Origin: a virus
Direction: 5' to 3' (one strand)
IMG/VR virus record: IMGVR_UViG_3300030102_006326
Span: 1-43,275 of that record
DNA length: 43,275 nucleotides
Shown here: positions 8,784 to 16,725 of the stretch, piece after piece
Position numbering within the stretch: the stretch's first letter is position 1
Layout: every line of letters starts with the position of its first letter
The notes under the pieces: generated by a model
What the model was told of the DNA's origin: nothing
What the model saw: only the letters and a program-made list of their open reading frames with translations
The model's database searches: none
Position numbers and translations under genes: made by a program

Positions 8784-9944
8784 TCAGGCACTCAAGTCCC
8801 TTATCTTTCCATGGGCCCCATAGAAGAGTTGCCATAGTTCACCCATTGTGTGGAACATTCCCATCTGTCCTAGCCTGTTGATGCCGAATGGATCGCCAGT
8901 CTCGATACCAGATTCGTGGTAGAGTGTTGGTTTTGCTGTGCAGAAGTATGTGTAGTCAGAGTCGATGAAGTAAAGCCTTGATAGGCCACCAGACTCAGCG
9001 TGAACGTCCTTGGATGGGATTAGAGGGACGCCGTTGTAGGTTGCTACAACGAATCCTGCTTCCATACCGGGAACACCCTTGACGCCGTTGACGCCGGGGA
9101 CTACTCTCTTCATCTCGGTAAATCTCTGCTGTGGCTGGAGAAGTTGTTGGATCTTCTCAAGCGTGTCGTAGCCAGTTAGGATGACCTTTGGCTGTCCACC
9201 GCGCTCCCAGATGCTTCGGAACATTCCGTCAAGGATGTTCAGCGTTAGGGGCCTCTCAGTGCTGGTTGATCCAGCATCGACGTTTGCATCATACCATTGG
9301 CGGGTGCTTTGGTTGCTTCTGGTGATGTTATACTGATTGTGGTCGCTGGCTGCGCTCACGTCGCTGAAGGAGGAAGTCTCCACGAATGAGGAGGAAGTTG
9401 CCCTGTCAATCGACTCAAAGTCGTTTCCTGCTGGGGTGTCTAGGTCTGTTAGTAGCATCCTGTTGATGTGTTCTGCGTGGTGCTTCGACATCTCCATCTT
9501 CATGACAGCCCTTGCATCTCCTAGACCGTCATCTTTGTCGGCTAGGAACATTGCAGTCTCGCTCAGATCGAAGGTGTGAGCAACTGTCTTGGGTTTGGTG
9601 CTGACCTCTGCGAAGGTCGGTTTGCTGGTTTCTGGGAGAGTCCCGTTCTCTGGCAGACCGCCGCCTTTCGTGAAGGAAGGCTTGTCTGTGACGACTCTCC
9701 ATCCCGACTTCTCCCATGGTTTCTTTGGAAGAATTGAGAAGGCGTTGAACTCTTGGTTGAGTTGTGACCACACCTTTCGGCCAAATATGGCTTGGTAAGT
9801 TCCAGTTGTGGACGATACCAATGGGGAATCTGCCTTTAGAAGGTCAGTGCCACTGTATGCCCATGCGTTCGCTCCTGCTCCGGCTCCATAGTAGAGCCTC
9901 TCCATGTCTTCTATTGTTCGTATGTATCCTCTTGATCCACTCAT
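8784..9944 (-). CDS. Major capsid protein, HK97 fold
   Basis: 386 residues, starting ATG 9944 (MSGSRGYIRTIEDMERL). The length, the helical N-terminus and the C-terminal pattern (GVPLIPSKDV, then a beta segment LYFIDSDYTYF and GIETGDPFGINR) are characteristic of HK97-type capsid subunits of archaeal and bacterial tailed viruses. Segment VILTGYDTLEKIQQLLQPQQ resembles the P-domain helix region. It lies one gene downstream of the maturation protease with its own strong ribosome site, as expected for the most abundant virion protein. No separate scaffold gene is seen between them; the C-terminal part of the protease may do that job. Confidence 0.85.
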   Translation of the reverse strand: MSGSRGYIRTIEDMERLYYGAGAGANAWAYSGTDLLKADSPLVSSTTGTYQAIFGRKVWSQLNQEFNAFSILPKKPWEKSGWRVVTDKPSFTKGGGLPENGTLPETSKPTFAEVSTKPKTVAHTFDLSETAMFLADKDDGLGDARAVMKMEMSKHHAEHINRMLLTDLDTPAGNDFESIDRATSSSFVETSSFSDVSAASDHNQYNITRSNQSTRQWYDANVDAGSTSTERPLTLNILDGMFRSIWERGGQPKVILTGYDTLEKIQQLLQPQQRFTEMKRVVPGVNGVKGVPGMEAGFVVATYNGVPLIPSKDVHAESGGLSRLYFIDSDYTYFCTAKPTLYHESGIETGDPFGINRLGQMGMFHTMGELWQLFYGAHGKIRDLSA

Positions 9945-9950
9945 ATTTTT

Positions 9951-9957
9951 TCACCTC
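9951..9957 (-). promoter_or_regulatory. Ribosome binding site of the major capsid gene
   Basis: Minus-strand GAGGTGA lies 6 bases before ATG 9944, followed by an A-rich spacer. This suits high translation and fixes the start. Confidence 0.8.
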
Positions 9958-9982
9958 TGTTAGTTATCTCCTTAGAAGGGAA

Positions 9983-11389
9983 TTACTCCCCCCTGAGAGC
10001 CCTCCTTGCGAGTTCCTCAGTGGCTCTCCATCCGTCAATTCCATCACCCATCTGGGCGAATTCCTCGTTGGTAGGGACTCTGATGTCTGTTTCTGGTACT
10101 GCGGAGACAGACTTCTGGATGTCTGCGCTCTCGGAGCGTAGGTTAGCGATCTCAGCCTTTAGAGCGTCGATCTGGCCGGAGTAGTCGCGGGACTTTCGCA
10201 CTTCTTCAGCGCGAGCAGTCTCTGCTTCATACCTTGCTTCCCAATCGGATTTCACGACTGATTTGAGGGCCTCTTCGTCCCTCATTGCTGCGTATGCCCT
10301 GTATCCTCTCTCAAGGCTCTCTGGGGTCACGTCACCGCCCTTGATGACGTTGGAGTTTCCAGATGGGGCGTTGTAGTTCATGTTTGGAACGCCGCCAGTC
10401 TTGATGACATACTGGTTGCCGCCGGGTGCTGGTAGTGCTGGCTTTGCAGCCTCTGCTGCGTCCTCACCGCTACCGATCTCGTCACCCTGACCACGGTGTG
10501 AGTATCCACCCTCGCCGTCAACGCCGACCATGTAGGCCTTCTCTAGTCCGAACCGCTCGCGGATGGAGTCTAGGTCCACACCTGCGTCATGGACGAACTT
10601 CTCAAGAGTGTCAATGTATGCGAGAGCGCCATCGACGTTCTCTTCGGACTTGTCCATCATTTTGTCCTCGGCATACATCTTGTCCTCTTTCATGCCTTTC
10701 ATCTCTTTCATCTCTTTCATCTCTTTCTCCTCTTTCATGTCTTTCTCTTCACCCTTGTCAAGTGCCTTCAGGACATGTGCGAGGCTGTCTCTTATCTCTG
10801 TCAATGCTTCTGCTGTTTCTGTCATTTTTTCCACCGTTTCATTTGTGTTATCCATCTTTAAGATCGAATACCGCGCCTCAGGGTTGATGCCCTTTTTGCA
10901 CAGTGTAATCTCATGCAATTCAAGGTCGGTAATCTCACGGTGTGACCCATGCTCTGGGGTCGTTTTTGATACGCGGAACAATGCTTGTCCGCCAATGGAA
11001 AAGGAACGGAGGTCGCCGTCCCTGATTTGTTTCTGGACCTCACGGGCCTTTTGTATGTCGCTGCGTATCCTGCAAACGACGAAGAGTCCATGGTCGTCAA
11101 CCTCTGACTTCCACATTCGACCATCTGAGTCTGTGTGGCTGTCAACGACCTCTCCGACTTGGATACCGCTGTGTGCTAGTTGGACGTTCCTGAATGCTTT
11201 GTTGGACATGAATTGACCGAAAGCCTTCTTCAAGGCGACGGTTGGGATCCTGTCTCCCTGCTTGTCCACCATGTCAACACTTGCGTAGCCTGCAACGAAG
11301 AGATCGTCACCAACGACGGACTTGAGAAGGAAATCTGCACCTACGGCTGACCAAGATAGTGTTGGCATGGGTGCAGCCATAGCGGTCAT
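9983..11389 (-). CDS. HK97-family prohead maturation protease fused to a scaffold-like region
   Basis: 468 residues, starting ATG 11389. Residues ~25-175 match the U35 prohead protease pattern: LAHSG with candidate catalytic H73, RSFSIGG with candidate nucleophile S131, and ELHEITLCKKGINPEA near 157-172, equivalent to the family's conserved E-I-[ST]-L...NP-A. The enzyme processes capsid subunits or scaffold during head assembly. The C-terminal ~290 residues are unusual for a protease alone: a charged stretch of EM/KE repeats (KEMKEMKEMK near 220-232), then helical segments (IDALKAEIANLRSE) resembling a coiled-coil scaffold. The gene directly precedes the capsid gene. Protease call strong, scaffold role inferred. 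Confidence 0.85.
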   Translation of the reverse strand: MTAMAAPMPTLSWSAVGADFLLKSVVGDDLFVAGYASVDMVDKQGDRIPTVALKKAFGQFMSNKAFRNVQLAHSGIQVGEVVDSHTDSDGRMWKSEVDDHGLFVVCRIRSDIQKAREVQKQIRDGDLRSFSIGGQALFRVSKTTPEHGSHREITDLELHEITLCKKGINPEARYSILKMDNTNETVEKMTETAEALTEIRDSLAHVLKALDKGEEKDMKEEKEMKEMKEMKGMKEDKMYAEDKMMDKSEENVDGALAYIDTLEKFVHDAGVDLDSIRERFGLEKAYMVGVDGEGGYSHRGQGDEIGSGEDAAEAAKPALPAPGGNQYVIKTGGVPNMNYNAPSGNSNVIKGGDVTPESLERGYRAYAAMRDEEALKSVVKSDWEARYEAETARAEEVRKSRDYSGQIDALKAEIANLRSESADIQKSVSAVPETDIRVPTNEEFAQMGDGIDGWRATEELARRALRGE

Positions 11390-11450
11390 CGAGCCTCACA
11401 TCTTACCTCAATGGTATATCAAGGGAATCATGACAGCGTTGTCATTGCTG

Positions 11451-14400
11451 TCATATTACTTCATCGACACGATTGGCTTCCTGCACGTTGATTTCGGAGT
11501 CCGTTTCAGGTTTTTTTTCCGGTGGAATCTCAACAATTGCTGTTTCGCCTTGGAAACGGATGACGACGGGTCCATCCTCGGTCATGACCCTCATCTGCAT
11601 GGGCTTGAATTCAAGTGGATCCCTCTCATCGAATTCGCCTTGCCTTGGGTTGCCGAACGTGGTATTCTCCTCGTCTGTGACTTGAGTGGGTCCAGTGGGC
11701 GCTGTTATGTCCGCCTGCATACCAGACCATGCGCCACCATCCGCAGATGCCCTGTTCATCCTTGGGAATGCGAAGTTCTCGATGATGTCGTCGTCTATGG
11801 CCTCGTTGAGCGTCCACTTGCCATCCTCTGCCCTCTCGATGCCATACTCGTTTGCGAACTTATCTAGCATATCCTCAGTCACCTTGGGGAACTCGGCCAT
11901 TATCTCCTTGGGAGTCAATGACCTGTTCTCGTTATCGATGAACCTCCTGATGCTGGACATTATGTGGGATATGTCATCCGTATCCTCGTCATTGACCTCA
12001 GGGGCCTTCATTATCTTCTTCTTCTTTCTCCGCCTCATGGGTCTGATTGAATGAGTTGCGTTGTATGTGCCGGGAGTTGATGACGTGAGGGTTCCGCCAC
12101 CGGATGGTGCTGCGGCTCCAGCGCCACCACCTCCTGCTCCTCCACCACCTCCTTCTTTGATGATGGATGCAACCACAGGGCCCCAAAGGGATACCTGCTC
12201 CTTTGCATTCTTGACTAGATGAGGCATACCATCATACGACTCGATGTATATGCCATTGTCATCTGAGTTCATCTTGACGATGACTGGATCATATATGGCA
12301 GGATAGTGCAACATGAGAGCGTCTTCACGCAGGTCTATCTCCGGTAGCGGATATGGCATGGATGACTTGGTGACTTCATCCTGTGCAAGGAGAACCCACT
12401 TTGGATGGATGTCCTTACCTTTCATGAATGTGGATTTAGCATCTCGGACGAGGAGATCATCGCCTTTCATGCTGGCTATGGTCTTGATCAAACCATCATC
12501 ATCCGAGTTGTTGCAGTTGGATGGAGATGGGAAATACACGTTCTCCGTCGTGTTATACATGGTCCTGAGTGCATTCACTCTGTCCTCAAGGGGCTCCATG
12601 TGCATGTCCGTCCCCTTATGCAGAAGAAGGTCAACAACATGGAGGACATTACCAGATAGGTATCCATCGAAAACGAAGTCCCCTTTGATCTCACCAAGGG
12701 ACTTCTTGACACCCTCTGGAAGGTTGGTCGGTTTCATCTTCCTACCCTTCCTCTCTACCAAGATGTGCTTGCCCTTGGGTTTCTTCTGGACAACCCAATC
12801 ACCGCTGAATCCCTTTAGATGCTCCATGTCATTGATGTCCTTGACGGTGTGAGCAGGCTCGATTGTCTTCGTGAAGACTCCAGTCGGCTCGTAGTCATCG
12901 GCCTTGTGGAGGTCCATTGTCATGGTTGGATATCCATACTCGTTTGGAGCGAGAGCGCCTATCTCAGACTTCTTGCTCGATATGGTTCTATTGACATATG
13001 ATATGTCAGCAGCGGAAACTAGACCTTCATGTGCGGTCCTCTGCAACAACGTGAATGGCTGCTCAGTGACTCCGAACTCCATCTTGTCCTCTTCTTCATT
13101 CCACTTCCATGTCAAGGTGGCAGGCATCTCATGTCCCCATGCATCTGTGTTGCCAGTATTGAATATCGGAGGAACAACGGCTTCACTGCTTGTTGATACA
13201 GGACCCATCTTTCCGGGGACCATGTTGGCCATGCCGAGTTCTATCATTGGCGTCTCAGCGTCCATGTTCACAAATTCGCTTTTACCTCTCATCAATTGGT
13301 AGTTGGCTGCTGCTACCAACTGCTGTATGTTTCCTCTAGCCACTGTGTTAGCATCTATGTTCTGCACATCTGCGGGAGCCAGCACATCTGGACCGAATTG
13401 CCGATATACATCAGCAGCCATCTTTGTGACAGCCCTGACCATGACATCATCTGAATTAGTGAAGTGCTGATTGTGCAACTCATGGAAATCGGCATTTGAG
13501 TTTGGATGCTCAGTTCTGAACAAACCGATCATGGGCGTTCCCATCTCTGATACTTGCATGAGCGAGCGTCCGAACCTGCTCATCCTCATCTGATCCGATG
13601 GGAGAACAGTTCTGCTACCTTGTCCATTTATCTCGGATGGGTGAAGATGATGATGGTTCGATGCATGGCTCCAGTTGGATCTCTTGCGCTCAAACTCATG
13701 CATATCCATCTGTGATGCGGATGTTAGGACATGTGACATCTCAGGGTGCATGTTGGCCTTGGCAGGGAAATGAGATCCGCTTATCATGTGCTGACCCTCA
13801 AGCGATATGCCATTGATGAGGAAGTCCTTCAGCCAACCCTGTCCGAATATGTCAGGATAGGATTGGCTCATTATCTGAGACAGGCTCTGGATATTCCTTC
13901 CTACGCCACCCCAATACTGGAATGGCTCCCACCAATGGTAATTGTGTCCGTTTTCATCGCCACTCAAGGGTGACGTAAGTGTATCATAAACGGAATCTGA
14001 CGGCGCAGGAGACGTAGGACCACTCCTATCGCTTGGTCTTATCCACCATGCAGCAAGGGGAGTGAACCTATCCCTCCAATTTCTAAGGAGCCTGTCCCAC
14101 TTTATGCCTGCCTTCTCCTGAAACTTGCCTATGGCATACTTCGCCTCCACGGAGTCTTGGTCAGGGGATGCTGCTAGACTGGCTAGGATCTCCAATGCAG
14201 CATCCCTTTGGTTGGCAGTCTGGAACTCCATCCCAAACAAGTATGGAAGCAACCCATACGAATCAGATAGGTCCTTTCTCTTGGACTCCATATACTCGTC
14301 ATCCGACTTGAATGCCTCTGGCCTGTTCCTATCGATCTGGAAGTGATCGCTCATCGAGTCAACTGGATCTCCAAAGAGTCTCTTCTCATCTAAGGTCAGT

Positions 14401-14864
14401 TTCAATGACCTCTCCCTATCACTATGGCCGTCCAGTTTTCCAATGAATGACATGACGTGATCGATGTAATGTGGCTCACCATGCGCTGCCCCATGTAGCA
14501 AGGGGCATGAGTTGGACTTCATACCGAATGGGTGATGCTCGCCAAACCTGTTCTCAGGTGATGCGACGGGCCAGTCTGATAGGTATGATGTGGATATCCT
14601 TGTATGTCCTTGGAGATACTGTTGCATGTTGACTGGCAACACCATCTCCGAGGGATCGAGCATGGAGTTGAGAGGCTTCATCGAATACGGTGATGGCTCC
14701 TCTGGAGCAGCCGTTGCCAACACAGCCACGTCTTGCTTCGTTATCTCATTGCCATCAAGGGATCTGACATACTCGCTGAATGGAGGATGTATGCCCATGA
14801 CGCTTGACAGCACTACATCTGTTCGGAGCCTTACTTGCTCGCTTGGCATCCACCCACCCCTCAT
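11451..14864 (-). CDS. Large multidomain protein with a degenerate DNA-ligase-like nucleotidyltransferase region
   Basis: 1137 residues from ATG 14864, which overlaps the upstream stop; ATG 14849, preceded by a purine-rich stretch, is an alternative start. The N-terminal ~600 residues are helical, rich in H, M, S and N, and unrecognised. Residues ~685-825 resemble the adenylation domain of ATP-dependent ligases: a strand with KKPKGKHILVERKG at motif I, FVFDGYL at motif III, VVDLLLHKGTDM with PLEDRVNALR at motif IIIa, and a later DDLLVRD with a W near motifs IV-V. Key residues differ (K-x-K-G-x-H for K-x-D-G-x-R, DGY for DGE), so it may be inactive or a structural derivative. A glycine-rich linker near 925-940 leads to a basic patch and a possible winged-helix segment (LTPKEIMAEFPKV). 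It precedes the maturation protease. Confidence 0.65.
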   Translation of the reverse strand: MRGGWMPSEQVRLRTDVVLSSVMGIHPPFSEYVRSLDGNEITKQDVAVLATAAPEEPSPYSMKPLNSMLDPSEMVLPVNMQQYLQGHTRISTSYLSDWPVASPENRFGEHHPFGMKSNSCPLLHGAAHGEPHYIDHVMSFIGKLDGHSDRERSLKLTLDEKRLFGDPVDSMSDHFQIDRNRPEAFKSDDEYMESKRKDLSDSYGLLPYLFGMEFQTANQRDAALEILASLAASPDQDSVEAKYAIGKFQEKAGIKWDRLLRNWRDRFTPLAAWWIRPSDRSGPTSPAPSDSVYDTLTSPLSGDENGHNYHWWEPFQYWGGVGRNIQSLSQIMSQSYPDIFGQGWLKDFLINGISLEGQHMISGSHFPAKANMHPEMSHVLTSASQMDMHEFERKRSNWSHASNHHHLHPSEINGQGSRTVLPSDQMRMSRFGRSLMQVSEMGTPMIGLFRTEHPNSNADFHELHNQHFTNSDDVMVRAVTKMAADVYRQFGPDVLAPADVQNIDANTVARGNIQQLVAAANYQLMRGKSEFVNMDAETPMIELGMANMVPGKMGPVSTSSEAVVPPIFNTGNTDAWGHEMPATLTWKWNEEEDKMEFGVTEQPFTLLQRTAHEGLVSAADISYVNRTISSKKSEIGALAPNEYGYPTMTMDLHKADDYEPTGVFTKTIEPAHTVKDINDMEHLKGFSGDWVVQKKPKGKHILVERKGRKMKPTNLPEGVKKSLGEIKGDFVFDGYLSGNVLHVVDLLLHKGTDMHMEPLEDRVNALRTMYNTTENVYFPSPSNCNNSDDDGLIKTIASMKGDDLLVRDAKSTFMKGKDIHPKWVLLAQDEVTKSSMPYPLPEIDLREDALMLHYPAIYDPVIVKMNSDDNGIYIESYDGMPHLVKNAKEQVSLWGPVVASIIKEGGGGGAGGGGAGAAAPSGGGTLTSSTPGTYNATHSIRPMRRRKKKKIMKAPEVNDEDTDDISHIMSSIRRFIDNENRSLTPKEIMAEFPKVTEDMLDKFANEYGIERAEDGKWTLNEAIDDDIIENFAFPRMNRASADGGAWSGMQADITAPTGPTQVTDEENTTFGNPRQGEFDERDPLEFKPMQMRVMTEDGPVVIRFQGETAIVEIPPEKKPETDSEINVQEANRVDEVI

Positions 14865-15568
14865 AGGCGGGAATAGACCTTCTCAATGAGATTCCCTATC
14901 TCATCGATTAGACCCATCTGTCCATGAGTCGCGGACTTTCTGAGTGATCCTAGCGCATCTTCAATAGCAGCGGTGTTTGGTCCGCCCTTTCTTGGTCCCA
15001 TGTCAACAAGATGCATGTGGAGAGAGTTGTTTCCAGATGTATCATACCCTGTCTTTGCATATGCAGGCATCTTAGCAACTTCGCTGACTATGGATTTCTT
15101 AGGACCGTCGTTGGTGTCAGGCATGGTTTGGTTCCCTTGGTATCCGCCAACAGATTGAACCTGCTCGCCACCAGTGACATCCATGAACCTAGTAGCACTG
15201 TTGTGGACATCGGGTCCTGCATCGCCATATGCTTTCTTGACCCTTTTACTGCCACAAGTTGGACAATCATCATCTTTACATCCCATTTTATCAGAACTTT
15301 TGCATCCCATCTTGTTATCGGATCCTTTTCCTTTCATCCCCCTATCAGACACATAGGATCCCGGCTCGTCCTTCTTCGGCTTGGACTTTACTTTGCCTTT
15401 GCCTTTCTTGCCCTTGCCCTTGACAGCGGCGATGATGTCTCCGCGAGTCACCTTGTCATAGGGAGGATAATTGTCAGCGAGATCACTGTCAACCTTTTCT
15501 TTTAGGATCCTTACTTCTTTCAACAATAGTCCAAGGGGTGTCTCGTTCATCGGGTCAAACTTACGCAT
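14861..15568 (-). CDS. Lysine/glycine-rich protein with a cysteine cluster, unknown function
   Basis: 235 residues, starting ATG 15568 (MRKFDPMNETPLGLLL) after an AGGTGA ribosome site. It has a helical N-terminus, then a strongly basic low-complexity stretch (GKGKKGKGKVKSKPKK near 70-85) and a cysteine cluster at about 109-131 including MGCK, MGCK and CPTCGS, a plausible metal site. The C-terminal third is neutral and helical. The basic stretch suggests contact with DNA or a negatively charged partner. It overlaps the 1137-residue gene by 4 bases. No family recognised. Confidence 0.65.
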   Translation of the reverse strand: MRKFDPMNETPLGLLLKEVRILKEKVDSDLADNYPPYDKVTRGDIIAAVKGKGKKGKGKVKSKPKKDEPGSYVSDRGMKGKGSDNKMGCKSSDKMGCKDDDCPTCGSKRVKKAYGDAGPDVHNSATRFMDVTGGEQVQSVGGYQGNQTMPDTNDGPKKSIVSEVAKMPAYAKTGYDTSGNNSLHMHLVDMGPRKGGPNTAAIEDALGSLRKSATHGQMGLIDEIGNLIEKVYSRL

Positions 15569-15572
15569 ATAC

Positions 15573-15899
15573 TCACCTGTTGTTCAGCATTCTCTCGGCT
15601 TCTTGCCATTCTTTGATCTCATCATCTCTCGATTTGGATATCATGCCACCAGACCCGCTGAATGGTCCTGTGGTCGAATCCATATCCTCAACAGTTCTGT
15701 TGAGCGGATCGTAAGTCTCATCCGCATGTGGAGTCGTGAATGACATCCAACCATGCTTCCTCATCAACATGGAGGGGTCTTGAACTGCCTTCCTGAGAGA
15801 GTTGTTCTCATTCTCCAAGGCAAGGAGCCTTTGATTCATCTTTCTCACTTCGCCTATCAGATCCTTCACAATATCATTAACGTCACTTTCTTCACCCAT
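15573..15899 (-). CDS. Small coiled-coil protein
   Basis: 108 residues, starting ATG 15899 (MGEESDVNDIVKDLI). The N-terminal ~40 residues have heptad spacing (VRKMNQRLLALENENNSLRK), a short coiled coil. The C-terminus is acidic and charged (KEWQEAERML). It is directly adjacent to the next gene upstream with no intergenic space. Probably a small assembly or scaffold-like factor of the head module; no family recognised. Confidence 0.65.
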   Translation of the reverse strand: MGEESDVNDIVKDLIGEVRKMNQRLLALENENNSLRKAVQDPSMLMRKHGWMSFTTPHADETYDPLNRTVEDMDSTTGPFSGSGGMISKSRDDEIKEWQEAERMLNNR

Positions 15900-16340
15900 T
15901 TACATTCCTCCCATTCCCATCATGCCACCACCGTTCATACCTGCCACATCATGCTGTGCCAGTGATCCATGCTTCTCTTTCAGTGCCCTTAGAATGGATT
16001 GTCCCTGTCCAACGAATTGCTGGAGTCTCAATAGATCGGATTGCATGGAGCCCAATACTCTCATATCGACATTGTGGGCAGAGGCTGTGGATAGGTCTTG
16101 ATTGACGCCGACGATCAACTCGGCTAGAGTTGACATCGATGAGTCGATCTCATCCATCTTCATCCCGATGGGGGACTTGGCAGGGCCAGCAGATGGCATG
16201 TTCATGGGTGCTTGTGTCTGAACGGATGCCATGGCTGGGTCTGCATCAGCAGGCATCTCATCCTGCTTTCTGATTATGGAATCCCTGATTTGCAAAGATC
16301 GGAGCCTTTCTGAGAGTGATCCTCTTTCGCTTCTTTGCAT
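15900..16340 (-). CDS. Small helical late protein with a Gly/Met-rich C-terminus
   Basis: 146 residues, starting ATG 16340 (MQRSERGSLSERLRSL). Two helical regions surround a proline/alanine-rich linker, and the protein ends in a run of glycines and methionines (GGGMMGMGGM). There are no cysteines or membrane segments. It lies between the portal and the coiled-coil protein, and similar short helical proteins occupy both sides, suggesting a set of small head-assembly proteins. No family recognised. Confidence 0.65.
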   Translation of the reverse strand: MQRSERGSLSERLRSLQIRDSIIRKQDEMPADADPAMASVQTQAPMNMPSAGPAKSPIGMKMDEIDSSMSTLAELIVGVNQDLSTASAHNVDMRVLGSMQSDLLRLQQFVGQGQSILRALKEKHGSLAQHDVAGMNGGGMMGMGGM

Positions 16341-16349
16341 GTTAATCCC

Positions 16350-16700
16350 TCAGACTACATTGTGTGGGCGATAGATTCTATCTGATCGACCCGCTCGCAC
16401 AACGCCTAGAGCAACTGCCCCATCAGCCTGATTCATGCTCGATTCGGAGTTGTCGAACTTCCTTATGATTCCAACCTGCGAAAAATCACTCTGCGGGAGG
16501 TTCTTTACGAGCGAGTCGTGGAGATTGAGGTCCCTTGTCAAGATGTCAAGGGCGTTGCGAGCAGACGATAGGTGCTTCTCTATGTCGTCCCTGTTGTTCA
16601 GTTCAATGGCCTTGGTCATTGCTTCCATGGAAGCGAGTGCCCTCCTAGCCATTGGGTCCATTTTGCTTAGAATATCAAAACCTTCAGTCATGTCGCTCAT
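16350..16700 (-). CDS. Small helical late protein, unknown function
   Basis: About 116 residues. ATG 16700 is preferred to an in-frame GTG one codon upstream. It is strongly helical (RRALASMEAMTKAIEL, then HLSSARNALDILTRDL) and ends with basic residues. It follows the portal gene by 23 bases. A portal-associated or scaffold role is possible by position only. Confidence 0.65.
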   Translation of the reverse strand: MSDMTEGFDILSKMDPMARRALASMEAMTKAIELNNRDDIEKHLSSARNALDILTRDLNLHDSLVKNLPQSDFSQVGIIRKFDNSESSMNQADGAVALGVVRAGRSDRIYRPHNVV

Positions 16701-16725
16701 CACTCTCTTGTCGGACTATCCTTAA

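Noticed and set aside
10680-10745. The tandem CTTTCAT-type repeats as a CRISPR or minisatellite
   Set aside because: They are the coding sequence of the KEM-type repeats in the protease tail, in frame and without spacers.
11451-14864. Calling the 1137-residue protein an active DNA ligase
   Set aside because: Key catalytic residues of motifs I and III are not in place and the gene is in the morphogenesis cluster.
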